A DNA stretch of 24,852 bases from Candidatus Eiseniibacteriota bacterium (GCA_023249815.1 JAHFBX010000004.1:2793-27644); one strand, 5' to 3'; positions 1 through 7,511 are shown, counted from the first letter of the stretch. The notes: generated by a model not told the origin, from the sequence alone. Program-made: numbers and translations.

Positions 1-236
1 ACGCGCTGAACCTGAGCATGTTCGAACTGGCGCGCGGCTATCGCGACAGCGGCATGGCCGCGTACTCCAAGCTCCAGGACAAGGAGTTCGAGCTGGCCGC
101 GTCGCAGGGCTACGCGGCGGTCAAGCACCAGAGCTTCGTGGGCACCGGTTGGTTCGACGCACTTCAGGAAATCATCTCGGGCGGCGAATCGGCGACCCGG
201 GCGCTCGCGGACTCCACGGAGAAGCACCAGTTCTGA
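1..236 (+). CDS. aceA: Isocitrate lyase, C-terminal end (partial)
   Basis: This is the last ~77 codons of a gene whose 5' part lies outside the window; the frame is open from the first bases (…ALNLSMFELARGY). Isocitrate lyase splits isocitrate into glyoxylate and succinate in the cytoplasm, the first step of the glyoxylate shunt that lets cells grow on acetate or fatty acids. The visible tail matches the family C-terminus: SMFELARGY, MAAYSKLQ..EF, the GYAAVKHQ..VGTGWFD segment, and the ending STEKHQF, which resembles the STE..QF ending of other isocitrate lyases. The active-site cysteine loop is upstream and not visible. No strong terminator follows, only a short GGCC-rich repeat. The family call comes from sequence recall, without a database search, but the tail is distinctive. 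Confidence 0.88.
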   Translation, partial: ALNLSMFELARGYRDSGMAAYSKLQDKEFELAASQGYAAVKHQSFVGTGWFDALQEIISGGESATRALADSTEKHQF

Positions 237-258
237 CCCACGAGGGCCAGCGGCCGGC

Positions 259-485
259 TCAGTAAGCCAGACCGAGTGTCAGGACGCTGGCGCTCTGCAC
301 TCGGCTGTGGGCGTCGCTCACGGGCACGAGTTGGTGATGCAGCGCGATCCGCAAGCCCACGGGGCCGAACAGACCGGGGAACTGGATGCCGACGCCGATC
401 GCGAGTCCGAGTCCCAGTTCGGATTCCAGGCGCTCGCGAGCATCGCGGCGAGGCAGAGCAGCCCGCGGCACAGCGTCCGGCGCAT
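259..485 (-). pseudogene. Outer-membrane beta-barrel protein remnant, frameshifted
   Basis: Two pieces of one apparent gene sit in different minus-strand frames. From an ATG at 485, with GAGGAG 7 nt upstream, one frame gives a signal peptide (MRRTLCRGLLCLAAMLASA) and then reads into nonsense, stopping at 318. Around 430 the neighbouring frame takes over with GLGLAIGVGIQFPG, VGLRIALHHQLVPVSD and the end SASVLTLGLAY. That is the alternating hydrophobic pattern and C-terminal aromatic residue typical of the last strands of an outer-membrane barrel. Even joined, the product would be only ~70 residues, too short for a barrel, so both an internal deletion and a frameshift are implied. A continuous 94-codon frame (543 to 259) covers the barrel part but has no signal peptide. 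It lies divergently to the sugar dehydrogenase gene. The alternative is a sequencing indel in a small unknown protein, or coincidence. Confidence 0.5.
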
Positions 486-514
486 CGGTCGGCTCCTCGT
501 CCCCGGCGGGAGGA

Positions 515-543
515 AACATACTCCTCCCCTCGGCGACACCCAA
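515..543 (-). promoter_or_regulatory. Possible promoter of the outer-membrane remnant
   Basis: On the minus strand TTGGGT (543-538) is followed after 17 nt by TATGTT (520-515), about 30 nt before the ATG at 485. The spacing is right for a sigma-70-type promoter, but the -35 match is weak (3 of 6). It supports the idea that the remnant was once an expressed gene. Confidence 0.3.
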
Positions 544-545
544 GG

Positions 546-551
546 TATCGT
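546..551 (+). promoter_or_regulatory. -10-like box (TATCGT) before the sugar dehydrogenase
   Basis: TATCGT ends 6 nt before the ATG at 558, and no Shine-Dalgarno sequence is present. A transcript from this box would begin at or next to the start codon, so leaderless initiation is likely. No good -35 is visible. It supports 558 over the longer in-frame extension that starts at 276. Confidence 0.45.
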
Positions 552-557
552 GCGCGC

Positions 558-1757
558 ATGCGCAACCAACTCACACGTCGTTGGCGCCGGTTCTCCGATC
601 GCCCCGCCGCGAGCCTGGTCGCGTTGCTCGTCGCCGGCATGGGATGTTCTGGTGCCGCACATGGCGTCGGGTCCGCCGAGGTAGCCGAGTTCGCACGTGC
701 AGACGGCCTCCGCCTCGTCGTCGCCGTCGATGGCTTCGGGCAGCCGCTGTTCATGACGGGAGCGCCCGGCGACGCGCGACTGTTCGTGGTCGAGCAACCC
801 GGCCGCATCCGCTGGATCGAGGCCGGCCGCCCGTCGCGCGAGGTGTTCCTCGACCTGACCGACCGCGTGCGCGCGGGCGGAGAGCGCGGGCTCCTCGGTC
901 TCGCGTTCCATCCCGGCTTCGCCACGAACGGCTGGCTGTTCGTGAACTACACCGACCACTCGGGGAATACGCAGGTCGTGCGCTTCACCGCGAGCGGCGA
1001 CCGCCACACGGTGGATCGCGCGACCGCGAAGCGCATCCTCTCCGTGGACCAGCCGTTCGCCAATCACAACGGCGGCATGGTCGCGTTCGGGCCCGACGGC
1101 ATGCTCTACGTCGGGATGGGCGACGGCGGCTCGGGCGGCGATCCGTTCGGAAACGCGCAGAACCCGCGCAGGCTGCTGGGCAAGATGCTCCGGCTCGACG
1201 TGGATCATGGTGAGCCGTACGCAATTCCGAACGGCAATCCCTACAAGACCCGGCCACGGGATGGCGCACCCGAGGTCTGGGCGCTCGGCCTGCGCAACCC
1301 CTGGCGGTTCTCGTTCGACTTCGCGGCGCGACGCGTGATCATCGGCGACGTGGGCCAGAACCAGTGGGAGGAGATGGATGTCGCGGACGCCGGCCGCGCC
1401 GCCCTCAACTTCGGCTGGAACGTGCGCGAAGGCGCGCACCGCTACGGCCTGCCGAGGCTCCGACCTGCGGACCTGGTCGAGCCCGCCGTCGAGTACGGTC
1501 ACGACGATGGCTGTTCCGTGACGGGCGGCTACGCCTACCGCGGCCGGGCGATCCCTGGGCTCGCGGGCACCATCTTCTTCTCGGACTATTGCCGCGGCTG
1601 GTTGCGCTCGTTCCGCTGGGACGGGGCGCGCGCCAGCGATCTGCGCGAGTGGAGCGTCGGCACGCTCGGCAGCGTCACCTCGTTCGGGCAGGATTCCGAG
1701 GGGGAGCTCTACGTGCTCACGCACGAGGGCCGCATCTGGAAACTCGCCGGGCGCTGA
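558..1757 (+). CDS. PQQ-dependent sugar (glucose/sorbosone) dehydrogenase family protein
   Basis: The 399-residue predicted exported protein is a six-bladed propeller of the soluble glucose dehydrogenase / GSDH family, which oxidises aldose sugars in the periplasm using PQQ. Residues 1-36 form a basic, then hydrophobic leader ending near VAGMGCSGAAHG; Cys30 lacks a proper lipobox, so ordinary secretion is more likely than a lipoprotein. Family hallmarks in order are RLFVVEQPGRI (74-84), GERGLLGLAFHPGF (108-121), FANHNGG with the presumed catalytic His170, YVGMGDGGSGGDP, LGKMLRLDVD, WALGLRNPWR with the Arg246-Asn247 pair, IIGDVGQNQWEE and the ending GRIWKL. I chose ATG 558 because upstream codons in this frame look non-coding and the leader begins there. 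No PQQ biosynthesis gene is in the window. The real substrate is unknown; many family members act on undefined sugars. Confidence 0.88.
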   Translation: MRNQLTRRWRRFSDRPAASLVALLVAGMGCSGAAHGVGSAEVAEFARADGLRLVVAVDGFGQPLFMTGAPGDARLFVVEQPGRIRWIEAGRPSREVFLDLTDRVRAGGERGLLGLAFHPGFATNGWLFVNYTDHSGNTQVVRFTASGDRHTVDRATAKRILSVDQPFANHNGGMVAFGPDGMLYVGMGDGGSGGDPFGNAQNPRRLLGKMLRLDVDHGEPYAIPNGNPYKTRPRDGAPEVWALGLRNPWRFSFDFAARRVIIGDVGQNQWEEMDVADAGRAALNFGWNVREGAHRYGLPRLRPADLVEPAVEYGHDDGCSVTGGYAYRGRAIPGLAGTIFFSDYCRGWLRSFRWDGARASDLREWSVGTLGSVTSFGQDSEGELYVLTHEGRIWKLAGR

Positions 1758-1825
1758 CCCTGGCGCTCGTGTAAGTTCTCGCCCACCTCGCGACCGACAC
1801 CGGCTCCCGCGTCCGGAGGCTCCCC

Positions 1826-2212
1826 ATGCCGATTCAGTTCCAGGTCGATCACGAACGCCGAGTGGTGTTCGCAGACGGCTCCGGCAGGCTCACCGACGGA
1901 GACGTGTTCGGATACCAGCACGAGGTGTGGTCGCGATCCGATATCCGGGGCTACCACGAGCTCATGGACATGAGCGCGGTGGAGAGCATCGAGGCGCCGA
2001 CGCCCGACCGCATCCGCGAACTCGCGGAGCTGGCCGCGCAGATGGACACGGACGCGACGCCGACACGGTTCGCGATCGTCGCCCCGAGCACGATCGCGTT
2101 CGGTCTCGGCAAGATGTTCCAGGCGCAGCGCGACCTCCAGAAGCGGAGTACGAAAGAAGTCGGTGTCTTCCGTACCCGCTCGGAGGCGCTGGAGTTTCTC
2201 GGGCTCGGCTAG
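1826..2212 (+). CDS. SpoIIAA-like / STAS-SEC14 domain protein
   Basis: This 128-residue cytoplasmic protein has GGAGG 7 nt before its ATG. It reads as a single alpha/beta STAS-like fold: strands VDHERRVVFADGSGRLT, the central HELMDMSAVESIEA, a helix RIRELAELAAQMD, then TRFAIVAPSTIAFGLGKMFQAQ and the last strand VGVFRTRSEALEFLGL. Such SpoIIAA-like proteins are widespread and mostly uncharacterised. Aligned by eye to the DFS…MDSSG loop of anti-sigma antagonists, the phosphorylatable serine is replaced (…IEAPTPD), so classical partner switching with a kinase is not expected. It is monocistronic, and its stop codon overlaps that of the convergent gene within one CTAG. A SpoIIE-type phosphatase is encoded 3 kb away but not in the same transcription unit. 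Confidence 0.68.
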   Translation: MPIQFQVDHERRVVFADGSGRLTDGDVFGYQHEVWSRSDIRGYHELMDMSAVESIEAPTPDRIRELAELAAQMDTDATPTRFAIVAPSTIAFGLGKMFQAQRDLQKRSTKEVGVFRTRSEALEFLGLG

Positions 2213-2520
2213 CTCTCGACCTTGTAGAACTCGCGACGACCCTGGTCCACGAGGTCGTGGTAGCCCTTCATGATGTTCTCGAATTCCTTGAGGTCGTTCT
2301 CGTTCTGCCCCTTCCCCGAGAACATGTCCTCGAACGCCTGAAAGCTCGCGACCTCCATCTCGGAGACCACCGTCCAGTAACGCTCCGCGCTCACGTCCGT
2401 CATGATCTTCATCTTAGGCATGCCCATCTTCTCGCTGAGCTTGCTCATGGCGAGGAACTTCTCGACGAGCGCACGGACCTTGCCTGGCTTGCAGTACATG
2501 ATGTCGCGGATGAGTAGCAT
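2209..2520 (-). CDS. Conserved small protein, possible dimeric alpha/beta-barrel fold
   Basis: The 103-residue soluble protein has a strong AAGGAG sequence 6 nt before its ATG. It starts MLLIRDIMYCKPGKVRALVEKF and continues with KMKIMTDVSAERYWTVVSEMEVASFQAFEDMF, then a charged helical end. A first strand with xxPGK, a helix, then strands and a second helix fit the ferredoxin-like dimeric barrel (NIPSNAP / antibiotic-monooxygenase-type) superfamily; I infer this from pattern only. It is richer in Lys and Met than its neighbours. It lies 81 bp downstream of the FG-GAP protein gene on the same strand with a hairpin between them, so it may have its own promoter. Function unknown. Confidence 0.72.
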   Translation of the reverse strand: MLLIRDIMYCKPGKVRALVEKFLAMSKLSEKMGMPKMKIMTDVSAERYWTVVSEMEVASFQAFEDMFSGKGQNENDLKEFENIMKGYHDLVDQGRREFYKVES

Positions 2521-2575
2521 GGGGTTCTCCTTGAGAGGGGCAGCGGTGATCGGTTGCGGCTCCGGAACCGTAGGC

Positions 2576-2593
2576 CCCGCGGCGCCGCGCGGG
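2576..2593 (-). terminator. GC hairpin downstream of the FG-GAP gene
   Basis: CCCGCG and CGCGGG form a perfect 6-bp stem around a 6-nt loop, 8 nt past the stop of the FG-GAP gene on the minus strand. No T run follows, so termination efficiency is uncertain; in GC-rich genomes such hairpins are frequent. Confidence 0.3.
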
Positions 2594-2601
2594 CAAGCTG
2601 C

Positions 2602-5100
2602 TCAGCGCACGCGCACCAGCTTGGTCGCGCCGACCTGCTCGCCGGCGGTCACGCGCACCACGTACAGCCCTTCGCGGACGACGGCACCGGCGGCGTCGTG
2701 GCCGTCCCACGGCAGGACGTGCTCTCCCGCGGGGAGCACCTGCCCCGAGCGAAGTTCGCGCACGAGCCGGCCCGCGACGTCGTAGACCGCGACGCGCACC
2801 GGGCGCGCGGAGGGCAGCGCGAATCGCACGTCCCCGGGCCCGCGTGCGGGGTTCGGACGAAACGGCAGCACGGCGAACGCGCTGGGCGGTGCACGCGGCT
2901 TGGGTTCCACTCCCACGTACTGGAGACCGCCGGTGTTCACGAGCACCGAGATGTTCTCCGACGAGGAGTTCGCCACTGCGAGATCCAGGTGGCCGTCACC
3001 GTTCAAGTCGCCCGTGGCGATGGATTGCGGCAGCGTTCCGACCGCGTAGTCCGTGCGCGAGTTGAACGTCGCGACTCCGGTGCCGAGCAGGACGGTGACG
3101 GTGTTGGCGTAGGCATTCACCGCGGCGACATCGCCGTGGCCGTCGCCATTGAAGTCGCCGATCATTGTCGCCACGGGCGTGTTCCCGGTGGGGAATTCCC
3201 GCTTGGACGCGAAGCCACCGCGTCCGTTGCCGGGGTATACCGAGATCGTGTTCGTGAGCTTGTTCGCCACCACCAGGTCCGGGAACGCGTCGCCGTTCAA
3301 GTCGCCGATCGAGGCTCCCCCCGGGCCACCACCCGCCAGCCCCGTGGACCGTGGCGTGAATCCCCCGAGTCCATTGCCGGTCAGGACCAGCACGGAGTTC
3401 GAGGCCTGGTTCGTGACGATCAGGTCGGGCACCGCGTTCGCGTCCATATCGGCGATGAGCACCGTGCTCGGGCCGCCACCGGTGGCGAAGTCCGTGCGCG
3501 GGCCGAACGTGCCATTCCCGAACCCGAGCCGCACGGAGACGGAGTTCTGGGAGTAGTTCGCGACCACGACGTCGGGCGTTCCGTCGGCATTCAAGTCGCC
3601 GATCGCCTCCGACACCGGGGACTGGCCCGTTGGAACATCCGGGGCGAGCGTGAACGTGCCGTCGGGCTGGCCGAGCCGGACGGTCAGCGAGTTGGAGAAC
3701 AGGTTGCCGGTGACCACGTCGGTACGACCGTCGAGATTCAGGTCCCCGAGCGCCAGCGAGTGCGGACCGAGGCCCGTCGAGTAGTCGCCGCCCAGGGCGA
3801 ACACACTGTTCCCATTGCCGAACAGCGTCGAGATGCGATCGGTGGAATAGTTCGCCACGACGAGATCGAGGAGCGCGTCGTCGTCGAGGCGGCCCACGGC
3901 GAGCGCGACCGGCTCCAACCCGGCATCGTAGTCGCCGTGCGAGCCGAACGACGCGTCACCGTTGCCGAGCAGCACCGAGACGCTGTTGAACGTCTGGCTC
4001 GCCATCACGAGGTCATCCCGGCCATCCAGGTTCATGTCCACGCGCGCGAGGCAGGCCGGACGCGAGCCGGTGCGGAAGTCGCCGCGCACGGTGAGACCAC
4101 CCGCGCCGTTGCCCAGCCACACGCGCACGTCGTCGGACTGGTAGTCCGCGACGGCCACGTCGGCCCGTCCATCCCCGTTCAGGTCGGAGATCGAGAGCGC
4201 CATGGGCGCCGAGCCGGTGGAGTACTCGTGCACCGAGCCGAACGTGCCGTTCCCGTTTCCGTACAGCACGGCAAGCGTGTTCGTTCCCTGGTTCGCGACG
4301 ACCAGGTCGAGCTTGCCGTCGGAGGTCAGGTCGCCGAGTGCCACCGCGAACGGATTGATCCCGGTCAACCGGTCCGCCTTCGGCGCGAACGTGCCGTCAC
4401 CGTGCCCGAGCAGCAGCGACACCGAGTTCGAGGACAGGTTCGCGACCACGAGGTCCAACCTGGCGTCCGCGTTCAGGTCTGCCACCGCGATGGAGACCGG
4501 ATCCAGCCCCACCGCGAAGTCCTGCCGGGGCGCGAACGTCCCGTCCCCCACACCGAGCAGGACGGAGATCGAGTTGCCGCGCTCGTTGGCGACGACAAGG
4601 TCGGGCCTGCCGTTCGAGTCCAGGTCGGCGACGACGACCGCGAACGGCGCAAGCCCGGTGGCGAAGTCGATTCGCGGCGCGAGGTATCCGCCGCCCTGAC
4701 CGAGCAGCACCGAGACCGTATTCGCTTCGAGGTTCGTGACCACGACATCGGGCTTCCCGTCCGCGTTCAGGTCCGCCGCGGCCACCGCGATGGGGCCGTT
4801 CCCAGCCGGAAAGTCCCCGCGCGCCGCGATGGTGCCGTCGCCCGCACCGAGCAGGACGGAGATCGAGTTCGAGACCTGGTTCGCGACCACGAGGTCGGGA
4901 AAGCCGTCCGAGTTGAGGTCGGTGCTCGTCACCGCGAACGGCCGCCCGCCGGTGTCGAACGACAGGTAGGCCGATGCGAACAAGGGCCCGGCCGTCGATG
5001 GCGTCGGCGCTGCCGTGATCGCCGCGACCAGCACTGCGCAGCACAGGCGGGCGAAGTCGAGCGCACCGGCACTCGTCAGGCGACGATCGGGCTCGGGCAT
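2602..5100 (-). CDS. Secreted FG-GAP/VCBS repeat protein with FlgD-Ig-like C-terminus
   Basis: The 832-residue predicted exported protein carries a hydrophobic leader (about residues 18-38). From residue 53 it has 13 repeats of exactly 49 residues and a 36-residue fourteenth (690-725). Each repeat follows GPxAVAxxDLNxDGxPDLVVAN, then SNSVSVLLGNGxGTF, with a DxNxDGxxD calcium-binding loop; the loop is degraded in repeats 4, 8, 11 and 12. Seven such repeats make one beta-propeller, so two propellers are likely. A proline-rich linker leads to RPNPARG and a FlgD-Ig / type IX sorting-like domain (about 752-832) with VYDVAGRLVREL and WDGHDAAG. Such proteins usually sit on or outside the cell as adhesive or scaffold proteins; no enzyme domain is visible. 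The ATG at 5100 has GGAG 10 nt upstream, with a -10-like box and a tandem repeat further up. Confidence 0.88.
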   Translation of the reverse strand: MPEPDRRLTSAGALDFARLCCAVLVAAITAAPTPSTAGPLFASAYLSFDTGGRPFAVTSTDLNSDGFPDLVVANQVSNSISVLLGAGDGTIAARGDFPAGNGPIAVAAADLNADGKPDVVVTNLEANTVSVLLGQGGGYLAPRIDFATGLAPFAVVVADLDSNGRPDLVVANERGNSISVLLGVGDGTFAPRQDFAVGLDPVSIAVADLNADARLDLVVANLSSNSVSLLLGHGDGTFAPKADRLTGINPFAVALGDLTSDGKLDLVVANQGTNTLAVLYGNGNGTFGSVHEYSTGSAPMALSISDLNGDGRADVAVADYQSDDVRVWLGNGAGGLTVRGDFRTGSRPACLARVDMNLDGRDDLVMASQTFNSVSVLLGNGDASFGSHGDYDAGLEPVALAVGRLDDDALLDLVVANYSTDRISTLFGNGNSVFALGGDYSTGLGPHSLALGDLNLDGRTDVVTGNLFSNSLTVRLGQPDGTFTLAPDVPTGQSPVSEAIGDLNADGTPDVVVANYSQNSVSVRLGFGNGTFGPRTDFATGGGPSTVLIADMDANAVPDLIVTNQASNSVLVLTGNGLGGFTPRSTGLAGGGPGGASIGDLNGDAFPDLVVANKLTNTISVYPGNGRGGFASKREFPTGNTPVATMIGDFNGDGHGDVAAVNAYANTVTVLLGTGVATFNSRTDYAVGTLPQSIATGDLNGDGHLDLAVANSSSENISVLVNTGGLQYVGVEPKPRAPPSAFAVLPFRPNPARGPGDVRFALPSARPVRVAVYDVAGRLVRELRSGQVLPAGEHVLPWDGHDAAGAVVREGLYVVRVTAGEQVGATKLVRVR
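2926..4944 (-). repeat. 14 coding tandem repeats of 147 bp (FG-GAP blades)
   Basis: Thirteen units of exactly 147 bp and a shortened fourteenth encode the propeller blades. There is no insertion or deletion in any full unit; similarity is clear at protein level and more divergent at DNA level. The repeated coding pattern also creates a very long antisense open frame, which I consider non-coding. Confidence 0.85.
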
Positions 5101-5163
5101 GGGCGGGGCGCTCCGGGCAAGCGAGTGCGGCTCCTGCGCCGCGGCAAGGGGATGCCGTGGGGC

Positions 5164-5169
5164 AGCGTA
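5164..5169 (-). promoter_or_regulatory. -10-like box (TACGCT) upstream of the FG-GAP gene
   Basis: TACGCT on the minus strand lies 63 nt before the ATG at 5100. The expected -35 position holds no consensus match, but a 15-bp tandem duplication ends 23 nt upstream of the box, where an activator could bind. This is weak evidence taken alone. Confidence 0.3.
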
Positions 5170-5192
5170 GCACCGACCGCAAGCCGCGCCGA

Positions 5193-5222
5193 CGTCTTTC
5201 CTTGTGTCGTCTTTCGTTGTGT
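5193..5222 (-). repeat. 15-bp tandem direct repeat in an intergenic region
   Basis: Two adjacent copies, CGTCTTTCCTTGTGT and CGTCTTTCGTTGTGT (plus-strand reading), differ at one base. They are much less GC-rich than their surroundings. They lie between the phosphatase stop codon and the FG-GAP protein start, just upstream of a possible -10 box for the latter. Confidence 0.6.
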
Positions 5223-5240
5223 CGGCACCTCGGCTCGCTC

Positions 5241-7511
5241 CTACTCCGCGCCCACCTCGACCCCCACGGGCCCCGGCGCCAGCGGTTCTCGCGAGGCTTC
5301 GCGCACGCGCAACACGACGAGCGTACGGTCGTCCTGGGCCTCCAGGCGGCCGAGATGGCGCTCGACCTCGCGCAGGATGCTCATCGCGATGGCCTCGGGA
5401 CTGAGCGCGGGCGGCAGGTCGGCGACGAAGTCCATGAGCCGCTCCTCCCCGTAGAGCTCACCCTCCCCGTTCGTCGCTTCGCTGATGCCGTCGGTGTAGA
5501 AGACGAGCAGGTCGCCGGACGCCAAGTCGAACGAGTCCTCCTCGAGTGCCACGTCCTCCATGATGCCGAGGATCGTGCCACCGGACTGGAGCCACGTGCG
5601 CTGGCCACGCCGCAGCAGCGCCGGCCAGTTGTGACCGGCGTTGCAGTAGGTCATGCGCCGTCCGTCGGCCGACACGCGAGCCAGGAAGAACGTCGCGAAC
5701 TGGTGCACCGCCGTGCTGCGATAGACGAGCGCATTGATGTTGCGGAGGATCGCGGCCGGGGACTCCACCGATCTCGCCTGCGTGCGGAGCGCCGCCTGCA
5801 GCATGCTCGAGAGCAGTGCCGCGGGAACGCCCTTCCCGGCGACGTCGGCGATGGCCACGAGAAACGAGCCGTCGGGCGCCGTGACGACGTCGTAGTAGTC
5901 GCCGCCCACCTGGCGGCTCGGCAAGTTCACGGCGTGCACCTCGCACCGCGGCAGCGCCGGGAAATCGCTCTGCAGGAACGTCTGCTGGATCTGGTGCGCA
6001 AGACTCAGCTCCTCCTCGATCCTCGCGACGCGCAGCCGGTCCCGCAGCAGCAGGGCGTTCTGGAGCGACACGCCCATCTGCGAGCCGAGGTTGTTGAGCA
6101 GCGTCACGTCCTCGCTCGTGAACTCGGTGCCGGTGATCTTCTCGCCCAGCAATACCAGGCCGAGCGTCTCGTTTCGCCAGCGCAGCGGCACCACGAGCTC
6201 CACGCCGAGCGTGCGAACTAGTAGTTCGCGATCGATGCGGCGCAGCCCGTCCACCGGGTCGGAGAGCCGGTAGCTCGCCTCCTGCGTCGAGAGCCGCGGC
6301 AGCAGCGCTGCGATGCCATCCAGCGATTCCGGCGACATGGGCTCGCCGGCGCCGGTGCGCACGACGGGTCCGTCCGCGGTGAGCGCCACCATGTAGGACG
6401 AGCGCAGGAGGAGCGCCTCGGTGAGCGTGCGCACCGAGCGGTTCAGCAGGTCCTCGAGGTCGATCGTGGTCTGGAGTTCGCGGCCGAGCGCCCGGAGTAC
6501 GTTGCGGTAGTCGCTCGGGTCACGCAGGAACATGCGGTCGAGCGAGTCCTCGAGCTTCGCGACCGCGGGCTGGAACAGCGTCAACGCGATGATGAGGAAC
6601 ACGGGCTCCACGATGCGCGCGTCGATGCCGAACGCCTTGGCGACGCCCGCGTTCACGCGCTCGATCACGGTGAGGTAGAAGCCGATGAGCAGCGCGGACG
6701 CCACGGCATAGAGGATGCCGCGTCGCGCGATGAGCTTGGTGTCGAGGAACTTGTGACGCACCATCGCATAGGCGATGGCGCCCGAGCCCAGGGTGAGCGC
6801 GGCGGTGGTGAGCGCGGCCTGCATGCCACGCTCGAGCGGCCGGCCGAGCAGCGTCGGGATCGTGGTCGCGAACGCGTAGAGCACGAGGCAGCTCACGAGG
6901 CCGACGGTGATGGCACCCAGCTGCTGGCGGACGCGCGGCACGCGCGTGCGGCGCAGGCTGCCCACGAGCAGCACCACGGCGGCGATGCCGAAGAACAGGT
7001 CCACCAGGGAGAACAGCGACTGGTGCACGGACAGGAACAGCCGGCCCACGACGGTCGCCAGGTCGGCGAGCGAGCGCGCGAGCCCGGTAGTCGTGCTCCC
7101 GGCGTGCTCGCCGGGCAGCAGCGCGGTGGCCACCACGAGTGCGAAGTGGAACGCGTGCGGCGCGTAGACCAGCAGCACGAAGTTCGGGCTCTTGAACCCG
7201 CCGGGCAGCACGAACGGGCGCGCGAACGCGCGCTCCTCCGGGAACACGCTGGCGAGCAGGAACGCCGTGGGGAAGAACAGCTCCCACAGGTAGGCCACGT
7301 TCGATTGGAGTCCCGCGCCCTCGCCCTTGCCCGGAACCAGCAACGTCAGCGCCGCGAGCACGGCGCCGAGCCCACCGAAGAACAGCATCATCGAGACGAC
7401 GCGGTTCAGCCGCTGGTGCGGGTTCTCGCGCAGGATGACGAAGCCGAGCAGGAAGACGAGCCCGCCCAGCACCAGGTTCACCGTGGCAAGCAGCTGGCTG
7501 CTGTCCATCAT
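5241..7511 (-). CDS. Membrane-bound GAF-SpoIIE (PP2C) serine phosphatase
   Basis: This 756-residue regulator would remove phosphate from serine/threonine of a partner protein, typically an anti-sigma antagonist, in response to a signal. Residues 8-320 hold about eight hydrophobic segments, a 7TM-type sensor. After a short helical stretch (about 318-360) come a GAF-like domain (about 360-490) and a SpoIIE/PP2C domain (about 518-737). The metal-binding acidic residues are in VGGDYYD (Asp538, Asp541), AIADVAGKG (Asp556), FYTDGISEA (Asp674) and QDDRT (727-728), so it should be active. The start is the ATG pair at 7511; the 43 upstream in-frame codons are Arg/Pro-rich and look non-coding. The nearest Shine-Dalgarno-like GGGAGG is rather far away (15 nt). 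No partner kinase or sigma factor is adjacent; the STAS protein at 1826 is the only candidate partner and lacks the usual serine. Confidence 0.88.
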   Translation of the reverse strand: MMDSSQLLATVNLVLGGLVFLLGFVILRENPHQRLNRVVSMMLFFGGLGAVLAALTLLVPGKGEGAGLQSNVAYLWELFFPTAFLLASVFPEERAFARPFVLPGGFKSPNFVLLVYAPHAFHFALVVATALLPGEHAGSTTTGLARSLADLATVVGRLFLSVHQSLFSLVDLFFGIAAVVLLVGSLRRTRVPRVRQQLGAITVGLVSCLVLYAFATTIPTLLGRPLERGMQAALTTAALTLGSGAIAYAMVRHKFLDTKLIARRGILYAVASALLIGFYLTVIERVNAGVAKAFGIDARIVEPVFLIIALTLFQPAVAKLEDSLDRMFLRDPSDYRNVLRALGRELQTTIDLEDLLNRSVRTLTEALLLRSSYMVALTADGPVVRTGAGEPMSPESLDGIAALLPRLSTQEASYRLSDPVDGLRRIDRELLVRTLGVELVVPLRWRNETLGLVLLGEKITGTEFTSEDVTLLNNLGSQMGVSLQNALLLRDRLRVARIEEELSLAHQIQQTFLQSDFPALPRCEVHAVNLPSRQVGGDYYDVVTAPDGSFLVAIADVAGKGVPAALLSSMLQAALRTQARSVESPAAILRNINALVYRSTAVHQFATFFLARVSADGRRMTYCNAGHNWPALLRRGQRTWLQSGGTILGIMEDVALEEDSFDLASGDLLVFYTDGISEATNGEGELYGEERLMDFVADLPPALSPEAIAMSILREVERHLGRLEAQDDRTLVVLRVREASREPLAPGPVGVEVGAE

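Noticed and set aside
276..557. In-frame N-terminal extension of the sugar dehydrogenase
   Set aside because: The extra 94 residues are Arg/Pro-rich with no conserved pattern; the leader peptide starts at 558 next to a -10-like box.
318..1724. 468-codon minus-strand frame opposite the sugar dehydrogenase
   Set aside because: Most of it is a shadow. Only its last part, from the ATG at 485, looks real, and that is reported as the remnant's signal peptide.
2926..4944. Regular 147-bp repeats as a possible CRISPR or satellite array
   Set aside because: The period is a multiple of three, the similarity is protein-level, and the units encode FG-GAP blades.
2554..5454. A 966-codon open frame on the plus strand opposite the FG-GAP gene
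   Set aside because: It is the mirror of the repeated coding pattern in GC-rich DNA: Arg/His/Val/Glu-rich, no domain, and the opposite strand encodes a clear protein with signal peptide and known repeats.
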